Part shown: positions 36,443 through 45,321 of the stretch, in pieces | Numbering within the stretch: the stretch's first letter is position 1 | How the letters are laid out: each line of letters opens with the position of its first letter | Assembly (NCBI GenBank): GCA_002401485.1 | Contig: NVTF01000063.1 | Span: 1-45,942, forward strand | Source of the DNA: Elusimicrobiota bacterium | GTDB lineage: Bacteria; Elusimicrobiota; Elusimicrobia; UBA1565 | Direction of reading: 5' to 3' | DNA length: 45,942 bases | Translations under genes and position numbers: made by a program | Notes under the pieces: model-generated | Told to the model about the DNA's origin: nothing | Seen by the model: only the letters and a program-made list of their open reading frames with translations | Database searches by the model: none

Positions 36443-37618
36443 ATGACGGAGACCTCGGAAAAACCGCTGATTCTGGTCGTCGAGGACCAAGCGAATCATC
36501 GAAAGGTGCTTAAGGGATTTTTGGAATCCAAGGGCTGGCGAACCGCATTGGCTAAAGATGCGGGGGAGGCTTTAAAAGCGCTTAAAAAGAAAGAAAAACC
36601 TACGGTTGTCTTGACCGATTTGAAGATGCCCGGGACCGATGGCATCGAATTGCTGCGACAACTCAAAGGCTCTTTTGCGAGTCTGCCGGTGATCCTAATG
36701 ACCGCGTACGGGACAGTTGAGAGCGCGGTTGAGGCGATGAAGTTGGGCGCCTCTGATTTTCTCGCCAAACCCTTGGACTTCGAGGAGCTCGAACGCGTCG
36801 TTAAAAAGACGCTTGATTCCGCGACGCGTGAAGGCGATGAGTGGGTTTCCGAGTGCGGCGAAGGCGAACACCCCCTGATCGGTACCAGCGCGGTGATGAA
36901 AGCGGTGTACACCTTAATCGCGAAAGCCGGTCCCTCCGACGCGTCGGTGCTCGTCCTTGGTGAGACCGGCACCGGCAAGGAACTGGTCGCCGCGGCGGTG
37001 CATGCGGCGAGCGCGCGCAGGGAAAAACCGTTTATTAAGGTGCACTGCGGCGCAATTCCCGAAGATTTATTGGAGGCGGAGCTCTTCGGATACGAAAAGG
37101 GCGCCTTCACGGGCGCGGTACGGGAAAAGCCCGGAAAGTTTGAGCTGGCGGACGGGGGCACAGTGTTTCTGGATGAAGTGGGCGACATGTCCGCTGCGAT
37201 GCAGGTGAAGCTGCTGCGGGTTTTGCAGAGCGGGGAATTTGATCGCGTGGGCGGTACGGGAACCTTAAAGGTTGATGTTCGCGTGGTTTCCGCGACCAAC
37301 GTTGACCTTGAGAAGGCTGTCGCAGACAAGAGATTTCGCGAAGACCTTTTTTACCGTTTGAATATTGTCCCGATTTCTCTTCCGCCCTTGCGGGATCGGT
37401 GCGACGATATTCCTGAGCTCGTCAATTTTTTACTCCAACGCCTGGCGGCCAAGAACGGGAAGGCGGTTCCTTCTATAGAGAGCGCTGCCGTTGAGGCTTT
37501 AACAAACGCGCCGTGGCCGGGAAATGTCCGCCAATTGGAAAACCTGCTCGAGCGGGCGCTGGTGCTGCTTGACGGCGATACCGTGAGGCGCGAAGACCTG
37601 CCGCTCAAAACACTATAA
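36443..37618 (+). CDS. NtrC-family sigma-54 activator (REC plus AAA+) lacking a C-terminal Fis-type HTH
   Basis: REC: ILVVEDQANHRKVLKGFL...VVLTDLKMPGTDGIELL; Walker A GETGTGKELVAAAVH; sigma-54 contact loop YEKGAFTGAV; ends APWPGNVRQLENLLERALVLLDGDTVRREDLPLKTL-stop. Confidence 0.95.
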   Translation: MTETSEKPLILVVEDQANHRKVLKGFLESKGWRTALAKDAGEALKALKKKEKPTVVLTDLKMPGTDGIELLRQLKGSFASLPVILMTAYGTVESAVEAMKLGASDFLAKPLDFEELERVVKKTLDSATREGDEWVSECGEGEHPLIGTSAVMKAVYTLIAKAGPSDASVLVLGETGTGKELVAAAVHAASARREKPFIKVHCGAIPEDLLEAELFGYEKGAFTGAVREKPGKFELADGGTVFLDEVGDMSAAMQVKLLRVLQSGEFDRVGGTGTLKVDVRVVSATNVDLEKAVADKRFREDLFYRLNIVPISLPPLRDRCDDIPELVNFLLQRLAAKNGKAVPSIESAAVEALTNAPWPGNVRQLENLLERALVLLDGDTVRREDLPLKTL

Positions 37619-37626
37619 TCCGTCCT

Positions 37627-38886
37627 ATGTCTAGAAAAATACCCGCTTCCGGAATCAACCTCTTCCAGCTCATTTATCAATTCCTTGCGGAATACGAGAA
37701 AAATTCCGGACAAAAGGCGCTGAATCTATCGCTGGGAAATCCAGATACGGTTCCGACGAGCGCGATTCTCGAACTGCAGGGACGTTTCGCGGCTGATCCG
37801 ACCTTCGAATACCATACGTACGCCGAAGACAATAATCTCAACGGGTTCGCCGAACGCATGGTGGAGCTTCACGGACGGATTCGTGTGGAGGATTATCCCC
37901 ATTTGCGCGTTCAGCCGATACCGGGTATTAAAACAGCGGGAGCGCTGGTGCCGTTGGCATGTGGTCTTCATTTGCCCGACCGCAGTAATCGTGATTCCTT
38001 CAAAATCGTCTCCAATCTTCCCGCTTACGACGTCATTGGAACGTGGGGAGAGTCGTATCTAGGGAGTGAACGAATTGCCTGGCCGTTGGTGACCGGCGAC
38101 GGTATGCGTTTGAATTTGGATCGTTTGGACAAGGCGCTCAAAGAAAAGGGCCTCGACCGCGTCGACTTGGTGTACGTCATTCGGCCGGGCAATCCCGCCG
38201 CCGTCGGCAGCAGCGCCGGTGAATGGAAACGCCTCATTGAGTGGTGCATCGCTAAGGACGTACGCCTGGTTAACGATGGGGCTTATGCGGGACTTTGTAC
38301 ACCCGAGCAGCACACCTCGCTCGCCGAAGTCGCCAAGGATTATGAAGAGTTGGAATGGCTCGAAATGTTTTCGGTTAGCAAATCCTACAGCGATCCGGGG
38401 GCCAGGCTTGGGGCGGTAGTGGGGTCCAATGATTTTGTCGCGGACTTAGTGCTTGTGAAGGGAAATACCGAATCGGGTCCGGTTCCTCACGTGATGGCCG
38501 CCTACGGGGAGTTTTTTAAGGACGGGGCGGCCGCGAAAGCCGCGCTGGACGATACCCGGATCCTTTATGAAAAACGGGTCGAATACGTTGTTGGGAAGTT
38601 CAAAGAAACAGGACTTCAGCAGGCATGCGAAACGAGCGCGGGTTTCTTTACTTTATGGAAGGTCCCGAAGAAGGCGTTCGGTAAAGAAGTCGGAGAACCC
38701 GCCCACGAGGCGTTTAATCGGCTCGTCATTGAGGAAACGGGGATCGTGGGCGTGCATTTCCGTGGTCCCGGAGCGAACGGGGAAGGCGAATCCTTCATTC
38801 GATACGCGGTATGCGACGACGTGTTGTCACCGGAATTCCAAAAGCGATTTGAAGAAGGTCTCAAGCGCATGGCGCCGGAGTATTAA
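37627..38886 (+). CDS. Pyridoxal-phosphate aminotransferase, class I/II
   Basis: LNLSLGNPDTVPTSAI..., FSVSKSYSDPGARLGAVVG (PLP-lysine region). Confidence 0.88.
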   Translation: MSRKIPASGINLFQLIYQFLAEYEKNSGQKALNLSLGNPDTVPTSAILELQGRFAADPTFEYHTYAEDNNLNGFAERMVELHGRIRVEDYPHLRVQPIPGIKTAGALVPLACGLHLPDRSNRDSFKIVSNLPAYDVIGTWGESYLGSERIAWPLVTGDGMRLNLDRLDKALKEKGLDRVDLVYVIRPGNPAAVGSSAGEWKRLIEWCIAKDVRLVNDGAYAGLCTPEQHTSLAEVAKDYEELEWLEMFSVSKSYSDPGARLGAVVGSNDFVADLVLVKGNTESGPVPHVMAAYGEFFKDGAAAKAALDDTRILYEKRVEYVVGKFKETGLQQACETSAGFFTLWKVPKKAFGKEVGEPAHEAFNRLVIEETGIVGVHFRGPGANGEGESFIRYAVCDDVLSPEFQKRFEEGLKRMAPEY

Positions 38887-38888
38887 GT

Positions 38889-39701
38889 ATGGAAACCCTG
38901 CACATCAATCCGATGACGCTTGATTTGTCCTGGCAGGACCCGGAAGACAATCTCTCGCGCATTGCTTCCCAAATTAAAATGCGCCTTAAAAAAAATTCCG
39001 ACATCAAGCCCAACGAGCAATTATTTCTGTTCCCCGAGCTGACCTTGACCGGGTTTGTGACCGAGACCCCGGCCTCGTATGCCGTCGAGCCGCCCCACGC
39101 CCATATCTCCGCCCTGCGAGCGATTGCGAAGGAACACAACACTGCAATCGCCGCTGGATTTCCGGAAGCGAATCCGGATGATGAGAATAGGCCGTTTAAC
39201 ACGATGCTGCTCATTGGAGCCGACGGTGAAGTCGTCGCGCGGTATCGCAAGATGCACCTTTTTACGTGGGGAGAAAATTCGGAGGACAAGTGTTATTCCG
39301 CCGGCAATGAGGGCGTCACGGCCGTGTATCGCGGCTGGAAAATCGGTTTTGGAACCTGTTTCGATATTCGTTTTCCGCGCTTGTTTCACGGCTACGCGTC
39401 TGAATCCGTTGATTTGCTGCTCGTGTCCGCGTGCTGGATCGGGGGACCGCACAAGACGTATCAATTTAAAACGATCAACTCCTCCCACGCGATTTTATCG
39501 CAGGCGTACGTGGCGGCGGTGAATCGATGCGGCCGTGATCCGTTTTTCCATTATGATGGCGGCGAATATGTCTTCTCACCTTTCGGAGAAGACCTGTACG
39601 CGAAAGTTCCATGCAAACTCGATCCGGCCGAACTTGAAGGCGCTCGTAAGCTCGTTGTGAGACCCTCGGATCGGGACGACTATCCGGTGCGCGCGGTCTG
39701 A
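38889..39701 (+). CDS. Nitrilase-superfamily carbon-nitrogen hydrolase (omega-amidase-like)
   Basis: LFPELTLTGF (E), ARYRKMHLFTWGE (K), GFGTCFDIRFPRLFH (C). Confidence 0.88.
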   Translation: METLHINPMTLDLSWQDPEDNLSRIASQIKMRLKKNSDIKPNEQLFLFPELTLTGFVTETPASYAVEPPHAHISALRAIAKEHNTAIAAGFPEANPDDENRPFNTMLLIGADGEVVARYRKMHLFTWGENSEDKCYSAGNEGVTAVYRGWKIGFGTCFDIRFPRLFHGYASESVDLLLVSACWIGGPHKTYQFKTINSSHAILSQAYVAAVNRCGRDPFFHYDGGEYVFSPFGEDLYAKVPCKLDPAELEGARKLVVRPSDRDDYPVRAV

Positions 39702-40603
39702 TGGCATACGACATCGCCTGCCCTTCGTGCGGAGCGGCTGCGACGATTCGGTCCCCCTTTGCAAAAATGTCGGTCTGCACCCAGTGCTCCAGCACATTGT
39801 GGCTGGAAAAAACCGGGGTTGCGGTCGGGCCCAAGATGTCGGCCCCGGCTCCTTCGATTTCAGGTCTCTTCCTGGGGGCTGAAGGGAAATTGCGGGAGTC
39901 CTCCTTTCGTGTTGTCGGTCGAGTTCGGTACAAATACGAACGCGGGTTTTGGGACGAATGGCTTCTTCTCAAAGACGGGGATAAAGCGATGTGGCTCAGT
40001 GAGGACGAGGGTGATCTTACCCTGGAGAAGAACTACTCCTTTAAAGGGGACGTCCCGAAATTCGAAGAGACGAAGGTTGAACATCTTTACAAATTATCCG
40101 GCCATCCTTTTTTCGTCGAAGAACGGGGAGTGGCTGTTTGCGAGAGCGGGGAGGGGGAACTTCCTTTTACCATCGAGCCGGGTGAGAAGGTTCCTTATCT
40201 GGAAGGCCGAATCGATAAACGCCCGGCAACTCTCGAATATGATGAGGATAAACCGCGGCTGTTTTTAGGGTCTTATGTGTCGATGGAACAGCTTTCCATT
40301 GATCCGGATTCGAAGCTCTCGGCTCCCGCCAGTGCGGTCAAAGGCCCTCGCGATGCCGTCAAACTCGATTGCCCCGGCTGCGGCGGAACATTAGAGCTTC
40401 GATGCGGTGAAAAAACAGAATCGATCGTCTGCGAATACTGCCAATCACAAATCGATACGCGTGAAGGCAAATATCGGATTCTCGGAAAAATTCTTCGTGC
40501 GGGACCACGTACGGGGACGCTGAGGCTGGGTATGAAGGGAACCCTGCGCGGAACGGAATGGGAAATTGTCGGCCGTTTGCGCTACCGGGATACAACGCCG
40601 TGA
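39701..40603 (+). CDS. DUF4178 protein with zinc ribbons; C-terminus ends inside a second DUF4178-like domain
   Basis: CPSCGAAATIRSPFAKMSVCTQCSS; first DUF4178 LGAEGKLRESSFRVVGRVRYKYERGFWDEWLLLKDGDKAMWLSEDEG; ends LGMKGTLRGTEWEIVGRLRYRDTTP-stop. Confidence 0.8.
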   Translation: MAYDIACPSCGAAATIRSPFAKMSVCTQCSSTLWLEKTGVAVGPKMSAPAPSISGLFLGAEGKLRESSFRVVGRVRYKYERGFWDEWLLLKDGDKAMWLSEDEGDLTLEKNYSFKGDVPKFEETKVEHLYKLSGHPFFVEERGVAVCESGEGELPFTIEPGEKVPYLEGRIDKRPATLEYDEDKPRLFLGSYVSMEQLSIDPDSKLSAPASAVKGPRDAVKLDCPGCGGTLELRCGEKTESIVCEYCQSQIDTREGKYRILGKILRAGPRTGTLRLGMKGTLRGTEWEIVGRLRYRDTTP

Positions 40604-42054
40604 ATTGTTCGCATTGTAAAATTCCGCTGCGCGCCTACCGGGTATCCGGAAAAGAGATCGATCTATGCAATAAGTGCGGCGGGGCGTATTACGATCAAGG
40701 TGAATTGGGTATCCCGGTTATCGTCAAGGATCTTAAGCCCGCTAAGATCAATTGTCCGCGTTGCGGCTTGCGCATGTATATCGGTCATTTCGGAGGGAAG
40801 CAGGGTCCGGAACTTGATTACTGCACCAATTGCGGCGGCGTGTGGGCGGATAAAGGCGAGCTCAATAAAATTCAAAAGACGGACTCCTTTGCGGGCCCCG
40901 CAGCCGCGTCTGCGGCGGCGGCGGCATTTACCGGGCGTTCCGAGGGCAGCAAGACTTCCGAAAAAACTTCGCCGCGACCGGCCGCCGAGAGGATCGGGAA
41001 GTCCGCTCATAAGCCGCCTCCCTACGGCCCGTGGACGGAGTATTGGGACGAATTTTTGCTCTACAATCCAGAAAAGGGTTTTGCGTGGCTGGTGGCGGAA
41101 GGGGGGCATTACACGCTCGAACGAACAACGAATATCCGGCCTATAGGCCTGAGCAGCACGCTTTCCCAGAAACGCACCGTCGATTTTGGAGGACAGGATT
41201 TCCAGATTTATGATCGAGGGACTGCCGTTCTCGATGAGGCGGAAGGGGAGACTCCTTGGATTGCAAAACCCGGGGACAAATTCGCTTCCACGGAATTGAT
41301 CGCTCCGCCGAGGATGGTCACGATTGAAAAATCCAAGGGGGAAGTGGAGCATTTCCTAGGGGAATACATAGAACCGTTGGAGGTCTGGAAAGGGTTTAAG
41401 CTCTCCGGCGCACCGCCTGAGCGATCGTGGGTGCATGGGGCGCAGAAGTTTTTGGAAAGTGATTTTGTTCGTCAATCGAAGGGCTGGACGTTGGGTTTCG
41501 CGTTAATCTTCGCCGGTCTATTCGGCACCGCCCTGCTGCACACGCAAACGATGACCGCGCTGACGCAAGCGATGGCGCCTCGTTTCCCCGAACCCGTTGA
41601 AACCAAGACCTTTGTCATTGAGAAAGCAAATACCGTTTGCCGCATTAACACGACGGCGACTCTCAGCAACCAATGGTTGTGGCTTGGAATCGACATACTT
41701 GCTGAGGATGGCGCCTTCGCGGGTGAAATCTCCGTGCAAATGGAGGAGTACCACGGGGTGGAAGGCGGCTATAGCTGGCGTGAAGGTAAAAACCACACGT
41801 CGGCCATTTTTGTGATTAAGGATCCGGGAACCTACCGCCTCCGCATCATCGGGGAAGGCGGGAGCGGTCAGGGGGGAAACAGTTTTAATCCGGCGTTTCA
41901 AGTGGAAGTGTTGACGGACTATGTTCCTTGGCGATTTTATTTGATCGGGTTGTTTTTTACGGTGTTTGCGGTCTGGTGGATGTACGATCACTCCTGGGGT
42001 TTCGAACGCAAGCGCTGGGGCGAGGTGATTGAGGAAGAGGACGATGACGATTAA
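40600..42054 (+). CDS. Two zf-TFIIB ribbons plus remaining DUF4178 segment and TM helices
   Basis: GTG at 40600 overlaps upstream TGA. NCSHCKIPLRAYRVSGKEIDLCNKCGGAYYDQGEL and NCPRCGLRMYIGHFGGKQGPELDYCTNCGGVWADKGEL; YWDEFLLYNPEKGFAWLVAEGGHYTLE; two TM helices. Confidence 0.82.
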   Translation: MNCSHCKIPLRAYRVSGKEIDLCNKCGGAYYDQGELGIPVIVKDLKPAKINCPRCGLRMYIGHFGGKQGPELDYCTNCGGVWADKGELNKIQKTDSFAGPAAASAAAAAFTGRSEGSKTSEKTSPRPAAERIGKSAHKPPPYGPWTEYWDEFLLYNPEKGFAWLVAEGGHYTLERTTNIRPIGLSSTLSQKRTVDFGGQDFQIYDRGTAVLDEAEGETPWIAKPGDKFASTELIAPPRMVTIEKSKGEVEHFLGEYIEPLEVWKGFKLSGAPPERSWVHGAQKFLESDFVRQSKGWTLGFALIFAGLFGTALLHTQTMTALTQAMAPRFPEPVETKTFVIEKANTVCRINTTATLSNQWLWLGIDILAEDGAFAGEISVQMEEYHGVEGGYSWREGKNHTSAIFVIKDPGTYRLRIIGEGGSGQGGNSFNPAFQVEVLTDYVPWRFYLIGLFFTVFAVWWMYDHSWGFERKRWGEVIEEEDDDD

Positions 42055-42232
42055 ATCCGCGTTGTGGATCGCGTTTCTCGCCGGGATGCTGGTCGCTGCC
42101 GCGCTCGGCACGCGTTACGGCATTGGCTTGCCGAGTGTAAAGAAGGAGGCGGTCAGCGCGCGCGAAGGAAGTACACACGGCCGGTCGCATCGGCGTTCAG
42201 GACGATTTTTTCTGTATCGATCCGGGAAATGA
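42044..42232 (+). CDS. Small single-TM protein, hypothetical
   Basis: MTIKSALWIAFLAGMLVAAALGTRYGIGLPSVKKEAVSA...; ATG overlaps the end of the upstream ORF. Confidence 0.45.
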   Translation: MTIKSALWIAFLAGMLVAAALGTRYGIGLPSVKKEAVSAREGSTHGRSHRRSGRFFLYRSGK

Positions 42233-42248
42233 CCCGGTAGGAGGTCTT

Positions 42249-42467
42249 ATGATTACACAGGATACATGGGCGCATATCGTAAGCAGCGTGTTGTATGCGT
42301 TCCTCGGAATGGGGATGTTTTTTATCGCGTATTGGCTGCTCGATAAAATCACGCCGTTTTCACTGAATAAAGAGCTGGCCGACGAACATAATACCGCCAT
42401 CGGCATTGTCGTCGGTTCGATGATGGTCGGCCTCGGTATTATTATCGGCGCTGCGATACACGGCTAA
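42249..42467 (+). CDS. DUF350 membrane protein
   Basis: SVLYAFLGMGMFFIAYWLLDKITPFSLNKELADEHNTAIGIVVGSMMVGLGIIIGAAI; AGGAGG upstream. Confidence 0.85.
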   Translation: MITQDTWAHIVSSVLYAFLGMGMFFIAYWLLDKITPFSLNKELADEHNTAIGIVVGSMMVGLGIIIGAAIHG

Positions 42468-42480
42468 CGCGGAGATTCTT

Positions 42481-43995
42481 ATGCGGTCCAAGCGTCGTTT
42501 ATTGCTGGCATCGGTGTTTGTCGCGGCCAATTGCGGTCTCGTATATGAACTCCTTGCCGGCGCGTTGTCGAGTTATTTGCTCGGGGATTCGATCACTCAA
42601 TTTTCTCTCGTGATCGGTGTTTTCCTCAGTGCAATGGGGCTTGGCGCTTGGTTGTCCAAATTCATTGAACGCCGCTTGCTGCGCGCCTTTATTCTCCTCG
42701 AGGCCGCCGTCGGCGTGGTGGGGGGATTTTCCGCAGTCGCACTGTACGCAGCGTTTACCTACGCGGATGTGTATACTCCCTATTTGTTCCTCGTGGGCGG
42801 CACGGTGGGAGTCCTAGTCGGTGCTGAAATTCCGCTCTTAATTCGAATTCTTAAGGATGACGGTCCGCTTAAGGCGACGATTTCCGATGTTTTCGCCGTC
42901 GATTATGCCGGGGCACTCGCCGCGTCTCTGCTGTTTCCCATTCTCCTGGTTCCCAAACTCGGTTTGATGATGACCGGATTTTTGTTTGGCGCGTTAAACG
43001 TCGCTGTTGCGGGTGTTGTTGTGTGGGCGTTTCGGGATCGACTCGGTCGCGTGCAGGAGCTTTACGCGTGGTGCCTGGCGGCGTTTCTTCTCTTGGTCGG
43101 AGGGGCGGTTTCTTCTCAGCAGTTGGTGGGCTTTTTTGAGGCTGAGCGCTACGAAGACGAAATTATTTATTCCAAGCGCACGCCGTATCAGCAGATCACG
43201 CTGACGCGGTGGCGCAACGATGTTCGGTTGTTTCTCAACGGACAACTACAGTTGTCGACTATCGATGAGCATCGGTATCACGAATCGCTGGTGCATCCGG
43301 CCATGAGTGTGCACGGCAATGTCCAACGCGTGTTAATTCTCGGCGGCGGGGACGGAATGGCGCTGCGTGAGGTTTACAAATACGCATCAGTTCGTGACGC
43401 GGTTGTTGTTGATCTTGACCCCGAAATGACGCGTCTCTTTGCCGAGAACTCATTGCTGCGGGACTTAAACGGCGGTTCCATCAACGATTCCCGGACGACG
43501 ATCGTCAACGAAGACGCGATGAATTACCTCCGCAAGACGCAGGATTTCTTCGATGTCATCATTATGGATTTGCCCGATCCCAATGATATTGCCGTTGGCA
43601 AGTTGTACACCAAGGATTTCTTTCATTTTGCATCCCGGCGATTGCGCTCAAACGGCGTGCTGGTTTCGCAAGCGACCTCCCCATTTTATGCACGTGAGGC
43701 ATTTTGGTGCATTGTGAATACGATGCGCGCCAGCGTAGGCACGCGGTCGGTCTCCGCTTATCATGCCTATGTTCCGAGTTTCGGGGAATGGGGCTTTTCC
43801 ATCGCGACGAAGCTTCCGATCGATCCTTCGGCGCTGAGCGTATCTGTTCCAACGCGCTTCCTCAACGAGGGCACGGTGCGCGGGCTATTTGCCTTCCCTA
43901 AAGATTTAGGGCCCATCGCAACGTCTCTGAATCGTCTCGATGATCAGGTGCTCGTGCGGCTCTACGAAAAGGGCTGGAAGCGGTTTAATTTTTAG
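42481..43995 (+). CDS. Membrane-anchored polyamine aminopropyltransferase (spermidine synthase-like)
   Basis: N-terminal TM bundle then YQQITLTRWRNDVRLFLNGQLQLSTIDEHRYHESLVHPAMS...VLILGGGDGMALREVYKY...VVDLDPEMT...IIMDLPDPND. Confidence 0.93.
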   Translation: MRSKRRLLLASVFVAANCGLVYELLAGALSSYLLGDSITQFSLVIGVFLSAMGLGAWLSKFIERRLLRAFILLEAAVGVVGGFSAVALYAAFTYADVYTPYLFLVGGTVGVLVGAEIPLLIRILKDDGPLKATISDVFAVDYAGALAASLLFPILLVPKLGLMMTGFLFGALNVAVAGVVVWAFRDRLGRVQELYAWCLAAFLLLVGGAVSSQQLVGFFEAERYEDEIIYSKRTPYQQITLTRWRNDVRLFLNGQLQLSTIDEHRYHESLVHPAMSVHGNVQRVLILGGGDGMALREVYKYASVRDAVVVDLDPEMTRLFAENSLLRDLNGGSINDSRTTIVNEDAMNYLRKTQDFFDVIIMDLPDPNDIAVGKLYTKDFFHFASRRLRSNGVLVSQATSPFYAREAFWCIVNTMRASVGTRSVSAYHAYVPSFGEWGFSIATKLPIDPSALSVSVPTRFLNEGTVRGLFAFPKDLGPIATSLNRLDDQVLVRLYEKGWKRFNF

Positions 43996-43998
43996 CGC

Positions 43999-44154
43999 TT
44001 AACCGTCGGCAAATATAAGAATCAACAGCCAGGCCCATTTCCCCAGCGCGAACAAAATTCGCAGGGAGAGGTCCGTCGCTAATGCGACCATGGCCCCCAA
44101 TCCCAAAACAAAGGCCGCGGGCACGCCCACAACCCATTGCAGTGTCTCACTCAT
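43999..44154 (-). CDS. 51-aa membrane protein (below the supplied ORF-length cut-off)
   Basis: MSETLQWVVGVPAAFVLGLGAMVALATDLSLRILFALGKWAWLLILIFADG; ATGA overlap with the upstream response-regulator stop. Confidence 0.6.
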   Translation of the reverse strand: MSETLQWVVGVPAAFVLGLGAMVALATDLSLRILFALGKWAWLLILIFADG

Positions 44155-44528
44155 TGCGGGAGAGGAAGAATCGTGCCGAGTTTTTCGCGGAGGTCATCGA
44201 GGTCGAAGGGTTTGTGGATAAAGGCGCGCACGCGGGGGTTTCCCTTGAACAAACTGACCGTCTTTTCGTGTGCGGAGGCAATGACGACAGGCACGTGTTT
44301 GGTGCGGGGATGTTCTTCAAGCGCGTTGCAAAAGGTCAGTCCGTCTAGACCCGGCATCATGACATCGAGGATCAATAGATCGCATTCGGGGCCGTTTTTT
44401 GCGGTGAGTTCCGCGAACGCAAACTGGGGATTGGAAAACGTCTTAACCGGTCGATGATCGAGTTCGAGCGCCTCCCGAATCATCGCGAGCATCGGTTCGT
44501 CATCATCTACAACGGCTATCCATCCCAT
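44151..44528 (-). CDS. Single-domain response regulator
   Basis: WIAVVDDDEPMLAMIREAL...DLLILDVMMPGLDGLTFC...PVVIASAHEKT...RAFIHKPFD. Confidence 0.93.
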   Translation of the reverse strand: MGWIAVVDDDEPMLAMIREALELDHRPVKTFSNPQFAFAELTAKNGPECDLLILDVMMPGLDGLTFCNALEEHPRTKHVPVVIASAHEKTVSLFKGNPRVRAFIHKPFDLDDLREKLGTILPLPQ

Positions 44529-44574
44529 AAACCTTATCTTAACGGATCTTCGGATTTTCGCAAGAGGCAGTTTT

Positions 44575-45321
44575 CTACAGCCCGGGTTCCCGGTTGAAAA
44601 AGTCTTTCCATTCCTTCTCCAAGGAGGACATTCTCTTCTCGATACGCAGGCTGCGGGATTCGGCCGCGACGTCCCGCCCTTTTTCCGCTTCGAGGAGGGC
44701 GTCGAGGGTTTTTAGCATCATGGCACGCATCGCTACCAGGGCCTCATCCAGAGCCTTCTGATAGGCTTCCAGAAGTTCCCGGTTGTTTTGGTCCAGGCGT
44801 TGGTGCACAGCGTCTCCGAGGGTTTTTTGAAATTCCGGCATCGCCTTGGACAAGGTCTCCGCCAGAATGCCTTGAACTTTTTCTTCTAGCCCCTCGATGC
44901 GCGCATCAACCCGGTCGGCTGCGGCACGGGTCGCTTCGGTTTCGACGCCGCGGGCGTCGATCGATTTCTGAATGAGATCGAGCAGTTTTTCCTGCAGGTC
45001 ATCGAGCCGTTTTTCCAGGGACTCAACGCGGCCTTGGGCGTGGGCCTTATCTTTTTCGATTTCCGCGCGTCTTTTTTCTTCGCGAAGAAGATCGGTGATT
45101 TGGCGAATTTGGGCTTCCACGGTTTCCCGTTGCTGCTCCTGCAGGGTATGCCGTTCCTTTTCGCTGTCAAGACGGGATTCGAGTTCCTGGATGCGCCGGC
45201 GGTAGTCCTCGGACGCCGCATCAGCGCCGGATTTTACCGGCGCCGGCGTCGGGTCGGGTTTGCGCTCACCGCGCAGTGAACCGATCATACGCCTGAGTCG
45301 TTCGTCGGCTTCGTCGCTCAT
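44575..45321 (-). CDS. Coiled-coil protein
   Basis: Long heptad-rich region RRRIQELESRLDSEKERHTLQEQQRETVEAQIRQITDLLREEKRRAEIEKDKAHAQGRVESLEKRLDDLQEKL. Confidence 0.8.
   Translation of the reverse strand: MSDEADERLRRMIGSLRGERKPDPTPAPVKSGADAASEDYRRRIQELESRLDSEKERHTLQEQQRETVEAQIRQITDLLREEKRRAEIEKDKAHAQGRVESLEKRLDDLQEKLLDLIQKSIDARGVETEATRAAADRVDARIEGLEEKVQGILAETLSKAMPEFQKTLGDAVHQRLDQNNRELLEAYQKALDEALVAMRAMMLKTLDALLEAEKGRDVAAESRSLRIEKRMSSLEKEWKDFFNREPGL

Noticed and set aside
36496-37329. 277-aa minus-strand ORF
   Set aside because: Ser-rich shadow of the NtrC-family gene, no recognisable domain.
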